From Prostheceraeus crozeri (Eukaryota; Platyhelminthes; Polycladida; Euryleptidae), in contig CAJQUW010002095.1 of assembly GCA_907163375.1 (NCBI GenBank), forward strand, positions 496,001 to 560,000: a DNA stretch of 64,000 nt, read 5' to 3'. Position numbers and translations under genes: made by a program. Under the pieces are notes generated by a model. The model saw only the letters and a list, made by a program, of their open reading frames with translations, did not search any database and was not told where the DNA came from. The first letter of the stretch is position 1; every line of letters begins with the position of its first letter. Shown piece by piece: positions 45,164 through 58,938 of the stretch.

Positions 45164-48100
45164 TGAAAGCATTGAGTCCTCAATTAAAGAATCTGCGCAA
45201 TCCAATCAGATGGCTTCTTCCACTAAGACAATATAGCTTTAACCGTCAAGCCGAACTACTAGTACCAAGATATCAGTAGTTCAAAGCCAGCATTATAGTT
45301 TAGCTGGCAGTTTAAGTAGCAGCTTGAAAAATTGAATTCCACTTTTTTCGAAGATTGACTTCTTTGAGTATCCCTCGGAAATTGATGGCAGTTGGCTCTG
45401 ATAATGGCTTTGATCAGCTATCGCATAGAGACGGCTAAAGACAGAGTTGAGAGTATGTTTGGTTGAATTGGGATAGAACAACTCAAATAGAGTTTTATGA
45501 AAGTAGATGTGCATATAAACTATTTAGTGTCAGCCGCCGGTACTATCTCGGAGAAAAATTGTAGGAACTGCACGCAATGTATTGTAAGTCATGATAATCT
45601 GTTCACTTTGTGACATGGGATCCACTATTTGCACCATACAGCTGACACTATTACTCATTAAGCAATAATGAGTAGTGTTAAAGTATATTTCCATTATTCA
45701 CATAATAGCTTCATAGATGCATTCTGGGATGAATAAACATGCTACTTAGATCTTCATTTGTATTACATCAATTGTGATTTGAATTAATGAAGATGCTTAA
45801 TTTTGCAAGAAATTAACAAAAATTCTCGATTTTCAAAAAGTATACTTTTATAGAAGTTAATAAAGGTAAAATTTTTTATGTTCCCATGGGCTAAATTTGA
45901 CAAAATTTGGGATGCGTATCATAAACTAGAAGTAAAAATATTAGAGCAGCAGCTAATATTGTTTTGGAGAAACATCAAAATACAGGAGTCACTCTCCATT
46001 TGAGGAAAGGTGGGAGATTCCAGTGATCCTCGGCGTTCCTCAAGGTCTTTGACAAGCACAGTGATATTACGTAGAATATGACATGAAAATGTGCCATGAG
46101 ATATGCCATTTTCGAATATCATTCTTCATCAATAGAAACATCAGAATATCAATCTTAGATGAGAAAACGTCTATCAGACACGTGGATTAAATAAAACTCT
46201 TTTGTCAGATACATTTATTCAATGCGGTCATAGTTAGAAATTTCTTTAAGTTTGCAAATTATCTCATTTCATTGCATTAATTTGATCTTGTAAAATTCAT
46301 GAATTCGTTGAAGGAGTTTTAGTATCTATGTAATTCTCAAATTATCAAAATGAAACCGATCACGCAATCATCACAGGTAAACCTCTCCCCTTCATCATCG
46401 CACTTCGATGTCCCCTCCCTAAATCGATTGTGTAATATTGTCAAACGACCCCTAAGTTGAAGGGGATCATGGAAAGATAAGGAAAGCAAGAATACTAAGA
46501 AGAGATATCTCTTTCTTGCTAATATACATCTCGGTTTGGAATTTAAACTGACTCAACAGTTCTCTAAACGCAATGAAATCATTTCAACATTATCCCACGA
46601 GACAAGCACCGGAATTCCAAGTTACGTACCAATTATTTCTCGAACAGGTCGCGCGTGTGAGAAATCAAAATCGTTGTTTAATACTTCAGGTCATCATATT
46701 CGTCTCCTACCACGATATTTTCCTATTCTAGCTAAGCATTATTTATCCTCATTATCATATCGAAAAAGACGGAATGAGATCAATTTAAGGATCAGCACCA
46801 ATGGCGGAATCGTGCCACAACAAGCTTCAATGAGATTATTTTTCTGCACTTCGATAAGTCTGAGAAATGTAGATTCAAGTGGAATTTAAGGAACTTTTCC
46901 TGGTTGCTTGCCAAAACTTTGTAGCAAAGAATGCAATACGAATTGTATTGGCATGTAACAGAAATCAAGCTTACAAAATTTAGTATAAAATGGGGCGTAT
47001 GCTGTGGAATACACGTACATGGAGGTGGAGAGACACAATTTGCAATGAATAAATTTAAAATTCTTCGTAAATATGCAGCATACGGCTTCGACCTAGTATA
47101 AAATTATTTGTGTGAGACTTCGTGATTTTTTGCATGCGCACTTTTTGACTGACACGTGGAAAAAAGTTTCTGGATTATATTGCATTATTGAATGTTGTTT
47201 TACGCCTTTTGCTTTTATGAATATACAAATATGTTGATGCAGTAATACATGCAAATCATGTGCATTTGAAGGATAAATATAATCTACATGCTAATGGACG
47301 TAGCTCTGCGCTGATGCAAAAAGCACACTCAATTTTTATTAGTGAGATTTGAGTTGTACAGTTTGATGGATTTTTTATTTGTCTTTATGTTGATTAAACC
47401 AATGTAGCACATGCATTTACTTCTTGCGACAGTGGACATCGCTCATCGATAAGTTCCAAAAGTGCAGTGACATTCTGATAATTTGGTGTGGGTATTACTA
47501 TAGACTCGATTCTTACACTAATGCACATGACATTTTGCGAGGAATATCTCACTTGGGCCATTACAATGAAGCGTTCACGAGACGAATCTCATGCTTCTAC
47601 TATCCCCCTCAAGCACTATATAGGCATGTATAACTGGGAGTGCATAATAGGTGCGCATCAAAATGAGCACAGAGCAGATCTCGGCGTGGTAAATTTGAAG
47701 GCAACCGACTAGTGACCAGCTTCAAAATTCACAATGTTGTACTGGCAATAACGCAGTGTTGCTGATTGTATGAGCTTCTGCAACAAGCAGAGGCATCAGT
47801 GACCTGCTTCAGTAAAGATGTGTGATAGAAGAATGATTTACGTTGATTGTCTGCAAGGCATTACGCACATCGTACATTAGGTGGTAAAGATAGCTCATTT
47901 GATGAAAAAACCGCAATTCGATGCGATGTTGCAGAGGATTCAGTGGCACGAGTCTGCATGCCAGAGGCGTGTGATAGTTGATGATTGATACAACACCATC
48001 CTAACTTGCTTGCCAGTCGAGTTTCGTTCCACTTCGATAGACTTTCTGTCATGGTTGAGGCCAAGATTTACAATTGAGGCACTTTTTCTATAAAATTACA

Positions 48101-51100
48101 AAATAATCAAAGTATTGATTTTATGGTTAGACTCATTTTCAAATTTTATTTTCATGTTGTATTTCATTGAAATTTTCTGTTGAGTGATATTTCATCAATA
48201 TAGCTATCTTGATTCCGAAAAACTGAATTATTGCTTTATTTCTTATTTAGCTCGATAATCTAAATAAACCATAAAATCACATGATATAAGATTCATATTA
48301 AAAACAACTATTCCTATTTTGCAAAGAATGGAAAACAAAATTGACTTCGTTTGAAAAAAAAATGGTGCATTGAAAGTTGTCCTCATTTTTGAAAGCAGTC
48401 AACCTCAGCTGAAGTTCAACACCGAAATGATAAACTTAGTCGAGAGTAATGAAATAACAAAAGCATGATTTTGTTGAAACAATCAACCTCCACTAAACCA
48501 CTCCATCTTATCTGCTTATTATGTATTTATTTTTCAATTTCAAATATTGAAAACTGAGAGTCGAATTAATGACAAGAACCAATAAACTCATTCCACAATG
48601 CAATAAATTAAGTACTGGAATTCAACAAAATTTCTAAAAAATCGAAAGTGAAAAAAACATCCGCAAAAGTTTCAGATAGTTGCCAAGTTTCAACTTTTAT
48701 AAATCTTCCGGAACGGATATACAAACATTCAAGTATAGAACAAGTGGGTGAAGCGGAACACGGTCATCTGAAGTTTCCTTCTCTAGAAGCGGTCATTGAT
48801 AATTTGAGATGGATAAATGATTGTTGAGCGCCAAATTGAGGTGAACGGGTTAATTAGAAAGCAACAGAAAAGGGTTTCGGCGAGCAGGTAAAGACGGAAT
48901 GTGGAGAAACCAAATGTGACCGTTGGGAGATTTCGGACGAAAGGATTTCATCATCTTCATCTACAAACGACACGATGTTTGATAAGATGAGATCAGTGAT
49001 TAAAACCCCTCCACCCCCATCTTGCTCATCAACAATGAGTCACCGAAAAATTGTTTTCTTGAGCATATCTGAGGGAAGGAGGATTCCGATATCTATGTCG
49101 GAAGTATGCTGAGCAAGAGAATGAGTAGAGAAAGGAAAGTTTTAGTTATGGAAGAATATTGTCCGATACAAGGATGAGTAGACAGAGAAAATGGCCTTTG
49201 ATGTGTCAGAAATTGCCATGAGCGACAAATCTTCGAACGTATTAGTGAGCGCGACATCTAATCATCCAACCTTTCATTTGACCGACTCATTTCATGACCA
49301 TCTTGCGGATCAGGGAGAGAATTCAGTTGTAGACGGTTACTACTTACATTTTATCATTATCATGAATAGGATGTATTATAAGAATATATAACTTACCACA
49401 ATACTTATAAAGCGCGGCTCACATGATGACGACTACCTAGTTTATTCGTACGATGTGTAAATGGAAATTCCTGGTTCTCCGATGTAGTACATTAGAGGTA
49501 CATTGTAAATAAGTGTCCTCATGTTTACAACATACAAGCTAATTTACGGCAATAGCTAGGGGCAACCGCACAGAAGCACTGTTAAGCTAACAAATTTCTA
49601 ACAGTATCATCATTCACCCATTGAAATTTGATCGACACTAACAACTCTCTATCTAAATCCTATCTGTTTCTGTACGGTCTGACATTTGTCACAGAAATGT
49701 CATGACAGTGTAGGAAAATTCTTTATTCCTAATTACAGCCTTAAATTTTCTGAATGAAAAGACGCATTTATGCAAAATAAGCATATACTTATGCAGCGAA
49801 GTGCTGTATATCCTCTAGCTTCCATAACTCCATACACCATTCGTCGTGATCATTCACACTTAAATACAATTTTCTTCACAGCTTGCCCAATTAGTTTTCA
49901 ATGCATGATTGTCATTCTAACTGAATACATTTCGCATTTGTCCTTCAAATCATCCATTGCTAGTAATTGTCTTATTCGGTAGACTTTGTTTTTTTGCTGC
50001 TTATAAAGGAAGAATCACATGGACTCTGATCGAAACTGCCAGATTGCCATGGCACAGAGTTTGGTTCATGACCCATCCATCCAGCCTTACAAATGAAAGA
50101 CGTCGTTCAATAACCGCTCAAAGCTGTGGCATTGCTTTTCATTTGCAAAGCCTGGCATCAAGCTTTTGAAAAAACAAAGCTTCCTTTTGATTAAAAATCG
50201 ATTTCGATGGTCTTCGATGTGTTGAGATAGATCTACTCCGAATAGAAATTCGATACTTACAGTAGAAGGAAAGTAAATATAGTGTAGAATGCATTGGTCC
50301 ATTCTTGTATATAGCACCTTAAGAGTTGGTGTTGCGTCCAGGGAAGTCGGAAAATATTGTAAACATTCCTCTACAATTCTTGCTAGTTATTCAGCTCGGA
50401 TGACAATAGAAAAGTTAATAATAGTTTTCTAAGACTGTTCGTAGGAGTTCATTAGTCCGTAAGACAGTTGTAGAATTTCAAAGAAATTTCTCAACTTTCT
50501 ATTAAAGAATAGTTTATAATTGAATATGCTAAATGGCAGAAATTTCCCTTTTTAGCTCAATCATTCAGAACCAGTAGGGGTACTCCATGAACCGAAAATG
50601 GTGCGTTCAGTTTGATTCAGAGACTCATTACTCGAACCGAAACTAACAAAAGAAAATGATAATGTTGCTCGGTTCAGTGCACTATGATGCTCATAGTGAA
50701 AATTGAAAAAAAGTATGCGGTTAGCTTCCAAGTTAATGCCGGAAGTGTATTCTGAATTAGCGAATGATGAGTCTTCTTTGGAGAGTGATGGAAATGTATT
50801 GGGAGGAAAACATGTATATGGAATTCATATAACAAGGGTTCATCTTATTCATAGAAATTCAACTCACAATCTTCTTAGCATATTATTGGCTTGCTTATTC
50901 TGTTGGTGTTTTATTCATTTTATGTTTATAGCCCTACCTACCCCAAAAAATCAACCCTAATTCTAGATAAGTGCAAAAGAAGACGTTGATAGTGTAAATA
51001 AAACAGCAATTAGGCTTTCATGCATTTTTACAGGACTGTCGCATGATACATTTACATGATACTCATTTTACATTTTATTGATCATTTCGTTGTGAGTTTT

Positions 51101-51122
51101 GCATCATTGTGACTTTTTATGA
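45164..51122. other. About 6 kb without a recognised gene
   Basis: AT-rich. The longest frame (46536-46889, 117 codons) opens at a non-ATG codon and has no motif. The frames at 47424-47712, 49191-49391 and 50703-50960 are likewise anonymous. If the gene starting at 26010 is long, this could be intron. Confidence 0.5.
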
Positions 51123-51480
51123 TGCATCGGTTGATCATCAGTTGAGCGTAGGTTATGCAAAGATAGGCCATAGGTGGAGCATTGGTTTAGTATCGGCGCA
51201 CCATCGGTGGAGCATCAGTAGGGCATCGGCTGAGCATCGGTTTAACATCGGTAGAGCATCATTTGAGCATCGGTAGAGCATCATTTGAGCATCGGTTAGA
51301 CATCTTTGAAGCATCGATGACCATCGGTAGAGCCATCGGTTTGAGCATCGGTAGAGCATCGATGGAGTGTTGGTGGAGCATTGGTTCAATATCGTTGGAG
51401 CATCGTTGAACATCGGTGAGAATCAATGGAGCATTGGTCGATCATTGATGAGAATCGGTTGACCATCGGCAGAGCATGGT
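51123..51480. repeat. Minisatellite, 12-bp period
   Basis: About 355 bp of GAGCATCGGTAG-like 12-bp units (variants GAGCATCATTTG, GAGCATTGGTTC), with a 24-bp higher-order pattern in the middle. The minus strand is open for 86 codons with four-residue periodicity (MLYRCSN-like), a by-product of the multiple-of-three period. Confidence 0.93.
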
Positions 51481-54400
51481 GCTCATCTATAAAGGGAGGA
51501 AGGCAGTTGGTTTCTGAAGAATCGTTAGATAAAGAGATATTTGCGAAGATCTAAACACGATCAGGAAATCAAAAGCCGCATTTGATTGACTGATGCCCGA
51601 ACCGAAAGTGAAAATGCTCGAATCACACAGACTTCGACCACAGGCGCCATTGATATCTCTGGCTCCGTTGTGCCTTCGCATGTGTCAACCTTTCTTCTTT
51701 TGGTTGAATATATGCATCATATTAGAAGAGAATGTATGAAGATATAATAACAGTTTCCATAGTGACAGTTTCTTTCTGATTAAGTAATAGAAAATGAAAC
51801 ATCAAAACATGCTAGTCTGCAGTGTTCGGGTCATTCCATTACATGACCCTTTTTGTTTCAATCTTCGAACTTAGGAAGCACAATGTTACACTCCGTTGTC
51901 TCTTAATAATCAACACTTCGATGAGAGGAGTCGATAAACCGACCAGAAAATCTCCTGAAATTGATGACATCACTACCGAATATTTGCTTTCTTCTTCCTC
52001 AAAGAAGTGAAAGTCTACCCTTTCAAATCGACATCCACACGCAAGAGGTCATCACCTATGAATGACCGCTTCCTCAATATCTTGCCCCTCAACATTCTTC
52101 TAAGCACTTCATCCGCCCTAGGAGGTGTCCTGTTTGGATACTCGCATAGTGATCCATCTTGTCAATTACTGACCGCAATCAAACTCTTTTCAAAGTCTTG
52201 AGAGAAAGTATTAGTTTGGAATATCTATGTCACCAACCTGCGACTGAAACAAGAAAAGTCATTACGATTTTCGAAAAAGGATGAACGCGAACTCTTCCTT
52301 TCACTTTTCAGAAACTGGACTTTATTCTTTGCGTATCTTTTGCTGATAAAGCGAATAACAGAGGTCAGAAGGTTTACATTGATAATTGTTTTTGTCACGC
52401 TTCCCACAAAAAGAGAGACATTTTTTATTCATATTAAATTTTATAAGTAGCGAAGAAAACTTTGAAGATTCAAATAAGAAATTGTCATTTCGTGATAAGA
52501 TTAAAGGCATGAATAAGCGATCTTCAGTTTGTTTTCGAGCTATTTGGTCGACGAGTTTTATGGAAAGAATTGTAAAGAAGCAACATGTGTGACTTCAGAG
52601 CGAAATTTTGTTTCATATGATGTTTTGATTCCTGTCAAAATAAGGCTATAACTACTTCTACACAGGCATTGTGAATGGATCAATTGCTCACGAAATGCAT
52701 AATAAACATCCAATGATGATGAATTTTATTTTGAATAATTATTTTTTAAAATGAAACGTTTTCAAGTTTGTGCAATGGGCTCAGCAGCAAATTTAACGTT
52801 TGATAACTTGAAATTGCAATGTAAAACGCAGTACCAAATCATCAGATCATTGTGCTACGAAGTAATGCGCCGTAGAAAACTATGAAAATTTCGTGAGCAT
52901 GACTTCATAATTTACCAATCCCAAGACGTTGAGAAGTGCAACATAAAAAGCGATCCAATACAGCCTACGACAGTGCCACTGTGCTGTGATCAGTCAATGT
53001 GACTATGTTCACCTATATCATTTTATGATGAATGTCAGCCATCTTCATACGATTTAAAGTATGTAGTTTCAAAGAATTTCGTTAGAACTATCACAGAGAC
53101 GCATCAGAGACACGCGGGTTAGCCATGATGATGGTTACTTGCAAGTTTTGGCAAGACAAAATTAAAAGAGGCCGATGTAAGCCTTTTTCGAATTCTATAT
53201 CACAATTAGAAATTTTCCTAGTGCTCTATAAAATCTGCATTGAATTCTAGAAAATATGAACTTTTATTGTGAAAGATAGAGACCCTACTTTCAAGATTTT
53301 GAAGTCTAAATTTGCTATCACAAGACAATTTAGAACGCGAAATTAATCATATTTCGCCTACATTTCTCATATTAAAAAAGTGTTTCAGTGTAGCTGTGTA
53401 AAGTTTTCGGTGCACCGGAGCGAGCAGGTGCGGCTAGCGCACAGCCCTCTAAACGTCAGCATGGCCACAAAATCTACTCAGTGACTCTGCACAGTTATGT
53501 CGCTAGAAAACCACACTCACGCTCAAAATGTACTTTTGTAACACTAAGATCGCCCTTCGATCGAATTTAACGTACTTCTATTCTAAAAAAATGAGCACAA
53601 TGCTATCAGACATTCTAATACTCTCTGAGTCGCAGACGTTTATCAATACAATCATTTACGATTCAAAGAGATTAACTGACGGATTCATGTATTAAACGCG
53701 ACAATCGAGCTCACTTCAAAAGGATGCTAAGTTTTGGCCTGAGGCCTGTTCCTGCCCTTTCAAACTATGATCTTGCGAGAGCTAATAGGTTTTTATTTAC
53801 TGGATAAAATTGTTTGTTATTTAATGTCAGATGATTTTGCTTAATCTATACTTTTGCATGAACCGTATCGCGTAGAGAAACGCATTTTCAGCTGTGTTTT
53901 AATCATAAGACAAACTATCTCCTCGTTTCTTTGATGTGTGAAGTCCACTTCCTGACTTGCCTCATCTCTCACCGATGCTTAGAGTTGTTGTAGAACGAAA
54001 TCACGCTACGAAGCTAACGATATGACCTCCCAGGACATCGATATTCTCCGCGACACTTTCTCATCAGGCGTGATAGAAAAACGTTTTCAACTTCGTTATC
54101 CTACAACAAGTCCGAAAGAGAAAGACGAGTATTTCTGTGATGAAATTCTTGTCACATTTACGTTGATAAAATCAAAGCCGTTGATTTCGTTATGTTATAG
54201 GATATCACCTCAAGCATTCATTATGAGCCATGTTTAGAGACGCATTCGACTCAGACGAATTGAGAGAGTGGGAATGGATGTTGGTCGTCAACAGTAAAAG
54301 CTATTAACAACACATCATAGTTCTTGATATCATCGTGATCTACACGTGGTCTGCAAGTGGGCCGAGATCAGACTTCCGCTTCAGTGGGCATTGTACGAAT

Positions 54401-57400
54401 CACGTGAATTAAAAACTGTCACTTACGTGACCTAAAGTAGTACGATAAAAGTAGTACTATCCCTTAAACGCAGTTTAAACAATTGAATTTCGCATTAGAA
54501 TATGCAAAGCTGAATTTAGAAAATCTATCGATGGCATTGACTGGCTGCGTTTTAAGTGATGTATCTTTGTATTCTTGTAATTTGAAATTGATTGAAACGA
54601 TTTTATTTTAAAATGCTCAATGCTCATCGATTGGCTGCATATTTTAATCAAAACCATTTTTGAGGACATTTCTTAGACAATGGTTGAAGTGAAACTCAAA
54701 TTCATAAGTAGGCTACTAGTAACCTCACATGTATAATAAATCAATCCAGCAGACCAAATTTCCGATTTGAAGACGTTACAACAAAGCGTTTTAGAAAAGT
54801 GAAAAAACAGTGTAAAATACATAAACGGGACTTTCGACTACTTTCATAGTAGTGAGGAACTCGCCTTATGAAAATAGCGGAATCAGAAAAGTCAGGAAAA
54901 CTCTCCAAAGTCTGTCCAAGGCATACTTACATGTAGATTAAAAAAGTAATTAAGTCTAAAGTATTCAAAGACGTAAAAGCACAGACTGGCCTTCGACGTC
55001 CAACGCCCTGCTGCTGTCTATGTTGCGACCGCTGCAATCGCTTGAATTTGGAAAGTCTTCTTTCACTTACACTGAATTATAAATATAATATCTCGATAAC
55101 TGGTCTACTGCGGCAGATTATTGTTTTAACGCGAAGCTTTCGACACTACATCATATGACATGATCACTACAAAAGAAATCTATGTATACTTAGCAAATAA
55201 CCTTCTACGAATTTGAAAAATGCTTTGAAGCATTCTCTAACTAAAACACATACTTAACCCTATGATGAGCGCATCATTTAAAAGTTAGAATTTTTTATTG
55301 TTTCAAATGCAATTTACGGGCGTTCTAGGCATTGTACGAGGACGGGAGTGGCACCATTAGAACCGCGTTGATCTTCTCATTAACTTGGTTATTTATTTAG
55401 GCCCTGGGGATAACGTTGCTTCGTAAGGTTGTCCCAAAGGTTGCCACTCGGCACCAACGGGTTAATCTACTTGTGTGGTTCAACTTTCTACGACACAAGT
55501 AAGGGAGATAGATAGAAGCTGACAAAATGACAAAATAATCATGAAATATAAACCCAGAAACTTCATATGTCCAAGAAAGTCTTACTAATGCTATTTCTAT
55601 GCAGATTCTTTGTCCACATTCCTTGATCTATTCATTTCTACTCCATCTTCTTTACATTTATTCGCTTTTGATTAATGTTGTTGAAGTTCAGCTGATGATT
55701 GAATGACTTGCCACATCTGACCTTTCAACTCTCCCACTGACTTCTTGTGTTCTTCTGCTCTTTTCTCCAAAAGAGTACTTTAATCATCTATTTCAGGCCG
55801 CTGCAAACAGCTTCATCATTTTTTACAGCGAAATCCGAACACACGGATGGTCGTATAAAAACTTCACTCAGACATTAATGTAGATCTGCCGTGTGATCGG
55901 AGATGGCGTTTGGCTAATGAAACATGATCGTCTCAGCTAATGATGAGATTTAGTTATTGAATGTCTATCACCAACGTCATGAAATCTGAGTCTGCTGCAT
56001 ACACGGGAGGCATTCTAACCTGCTGTTTTGTTTGTTGACTGTAGCTTGCTCTCATACTACGATTCTTCAATTACCAAAATGAGCTCCGAAACTACTTAAC
56101 CTTCGCAAATGATGTGTGGCGTTTTCTCTGCACGTCAGAAGAAAGGTCGATGAGCGTTACAGCAGAATGTGAAGTAATCATTGTGATTTCCTTTCGATAA
56201 TCAAGAAAGATGCGATGTGAAAAGTCATTCCTAATGTCCAATGTTTGGGAATTCCGTATTCTCGAGCCATTAGTGCAGAGTTTATATTTTTGGCCAGAAG
56301 CACCTTCAAAGGAATACAAGCAAATTAAAATAACCCATTAATTTGATGATTAAGCAAGATATCAAAATCATTATTGATTCACAGCTGCACTTAAAAACTG
56401 TAGAAAAGTGAAGTCTAAAAATGATATTAAAGTATGTAGATTTAGCATATTATGAATAGGGCATGTGGAATGAAAATTACATAAATTCGCTCATCAGCGA
56501 ATCTCTCAGCAACTTCTTGGTATCATTCTACACCTCAACTTCTTATTACAAATATCAATCAAATTCTACTATTTCAAACTTGTGGATGAAATAGATAATC
56601 ACAAGAAAATGGATCGATCAATCCTCATTTCTCAACTCCATGCGATACAAGCATTCCGGTATTTATTGAAATCCAGAGGCTTGACTCAAGGATGGGCAAA
56701 AACTTGCGGTCAAAACCCAAAACCCAAGCCAAAGTTTAAATAAATGAATGAAATCAAGTGAACGAAGTGCATTCTCTGTATTTTGTGCTGACATATAGAC
56801 TCCTCTATAAGCAAAAATTCCTATTGGGCCCATGAGAAGTGTGGCATTAGTGGGAAACGATTTATTATTGCAGTAATTGTAATTAGCAGCTTAAGTACAT
56901 GTATTACGTCATAAAGTTTTCTTTTAATTTAACCTACACTGATATACTGACTAATTGAATATCTTTGATTTAAATATGATTGAGTTACACATTGTTCATA
57001 GCAAAGCAATTGTTTCCATTTTATCATTCAGAAATATAAACAAACGTGATAAATATGATAGCTGCGCAGTAAGTGCATGGTTATATATTTGAATACGAAA
57101 TCGGAATAAATTTATTTTTGGATAAATGTCAGCTATCGCAGAAGGTTAACGGAGCGAAGATATAAAATATACGGAATATGCAAAAATTCAATATGCACAA
57201 ATGCAACAAAATACATGTAAGCTTACAGTAGATATAATGTGTATGAACTTTCAATGCGCGGTATTGTCAAGTCCAGAATAAAATAGCTAATAATCACAAG
57301 TACGAGTATTTCATTTTTGAAATATTCTGTGAATCCAGTGGAAATTTGATAAAATATCAGAACTTTATGCTCTTGTCCTATAACTCTCCTAAGATTCAAA

Positions 57401-57807
57401 TCAAAATATCAAATTTTGTAACTTGATCTGTATATATTCAGCATTAATAGAAAACCTAAGTTTTGTATCATTTACCCAAGGTCGACCCAAATCCCAAGGT
57501 TCAACCTTGCTTGACTCACTGCCCACTTTTAATTCCAACGAGCGCACGCATTTATGGAGTACCTTCAGATAGTACCCAATACAAGGAACAGTGACACACA
57601 CTCTTTGTGAAAGACAACAAGACGGATTTTGCGAATTCGTTTGCGAAATGAATAAAAACAAGAACAAGCACAAAAAATACTGACAGATTAAGGTTTCAAG
57701 AATGCAGAGGCACATCTAGCATCTTTGAGCCAAATGATATATTTCCACTTATTGTCTGCATTACCTTTTCGCAAGGACAAATCATTTCGCTAGGTAATTC
57801 ATAGGTT
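51481..57807. other. About 6.3 kb without a recognised gene
   Basis: AT-rich, CpG-poor. A slightly GC-richer patch at 53405-53470 and a frame at 54022-54237 with even codon use have no recognisable motif or splice sites. ACCC-rich patches near 56715 and 57485 resemble others in the window. Confidence 0.5.
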
Positions 57808-58479
57808 TTGTTAATGATTTTTCTTAAGTTTTTAATATCAATGTGGCATTTCTTTCTTACGAACTCCTTTTGTATTGACGTTGATTGTCACTTGCATTGT
57901 GCTCACCGAATCTGTGATTGTGACTTTAACTTGCATCATAAGCATGAAGTTGAAATTTCAGGAGAGTGTCCAGCAGACAATCCTTCTAATTGATCAGAGA
58001 ACTGTCATTCTGTTGAAGATTGCGTAGTAGTGGACGTCTTGTCGCCCACTTCGTCTACTCCGATCCTGTTCTGTGACACCAGCAGAATTGTGAGACATCT
58101 GTTGACGAAATTCCTGATGATGATTCACTGTCTCCTCTTGTCAAACCGCTGTTGAAGCGATCAGCAATTGTTTTTATTTCTGCCTCTTGAGTCGGCGATG
58201 CGCCTCTCATGAATCCGCCTCATGCATGAAGACTTCCCCGCTTATCTGTCACAATCTTCATTGCCGAAGTCCTCGAGGGAACCTCAGCTATCTGTGGCCT
58301 TGGAGAAGAAAATTTATTTCGTTCAAGAATTCCTGTTCCAATTTCATACCTACATACATTTCCTAACGATGACTAATTGCTTAAATCAATTGCAAATGAA
58401 CAAATTAACGAGAAAGTGGTCAATGCAGGATGTCGTTGCAGGGCAGCGGAGGACTGCAAACAAGAAACCACATATCTGA
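57808..58479 (+). pseudogene. Possible decayed coding sequence, unrecognised
   Basis: One frame stays mostly open over about 670 bp with three stops (after SGECPADNPSN, after LLLSNRC and after ESAMRLS). It includes Cys/His-rich text (DVDCHLHCAHRICDCDFNLH) and a final stretch ending NKKPHI. A neighbouring frame gives CETSVDEIPDDDSLSPLVKP, which also looks protein-like. This may be an old gene or transposon fragment; I cannot name a family, and chance is not excluded. Confidence 0.22.
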
Positions 58480-58580
58480 AAGTTCATCATCAGCCATGAG
58501 AAATCATATTCATCGCGGATGAAATGCAGGAAGACGATAGCAAAAAAAGTCATCATCAACCATAAAAGCCGGGAAACCAC

Positions 58581-58938
58581 ATCTCTGAAAACTCATCTGA
58601 CATCCAAATACTATCAGAAAATTCATCTGAAATCCGAATGTTATCAGGAAACTCATCCGAAGTCCAAAAATTATCAGAAAAGTCATCTGAAATCCGAATG
58701 TTATCAGGAAACTCATTTGAAATCCGAATGTTATCTGAAAAGTCATTTCACATCCGAATATTACCAGAAAAGTCATCTGAAATCCGAATGTTATCAGGAA
58801 ACTCATCTGTAGTCTAAAAATTATCAAAAAGGTCATCTGAAATCCAAAATTTATCTGAAAGTCATCTTAAGCACAAAAATGATCAGAAAAGTCATCTGAA
58901 GTCCAAAAATTTTCAGGAAAGTCATCAGAAACCCAAAG
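58581..58938. repeat. Minisatellite, 30-bp period
   Basis: About twelve copies of a 30-bp unit, consensus about TCTGAAATCCGAATGTTATC followed by AGGAAACTCA, most regular at 58620-58800. Ten-residue periodic open frames occur on both strands (minus: ITFGFQMSFL-like; plus: LKSECYQETH-like). There is no evidence that either is translated. Looser related sequence continues to about 59420. Confidence 0.93.

Noticed and set aside
46536-46889. 117-codon frame as a gene
   Set aside because: Begins at a non-ATG codon, has no motif, and composition does not differ from surrounding non-coding DNA.
51153-51413. 86-codon Cys/Met-rich minus-strand frame
   Set aside because: A by-product of the 12-bp minisatellite.
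58510-58836. 108-codon minus-strand frame with Phe-rich ten-residue repeats, resembling a membrane protein
   Set aside because: It is the complement of the 30-bp minisatellite. Hydrophobicity comes from the repeat composition and both strands are open.
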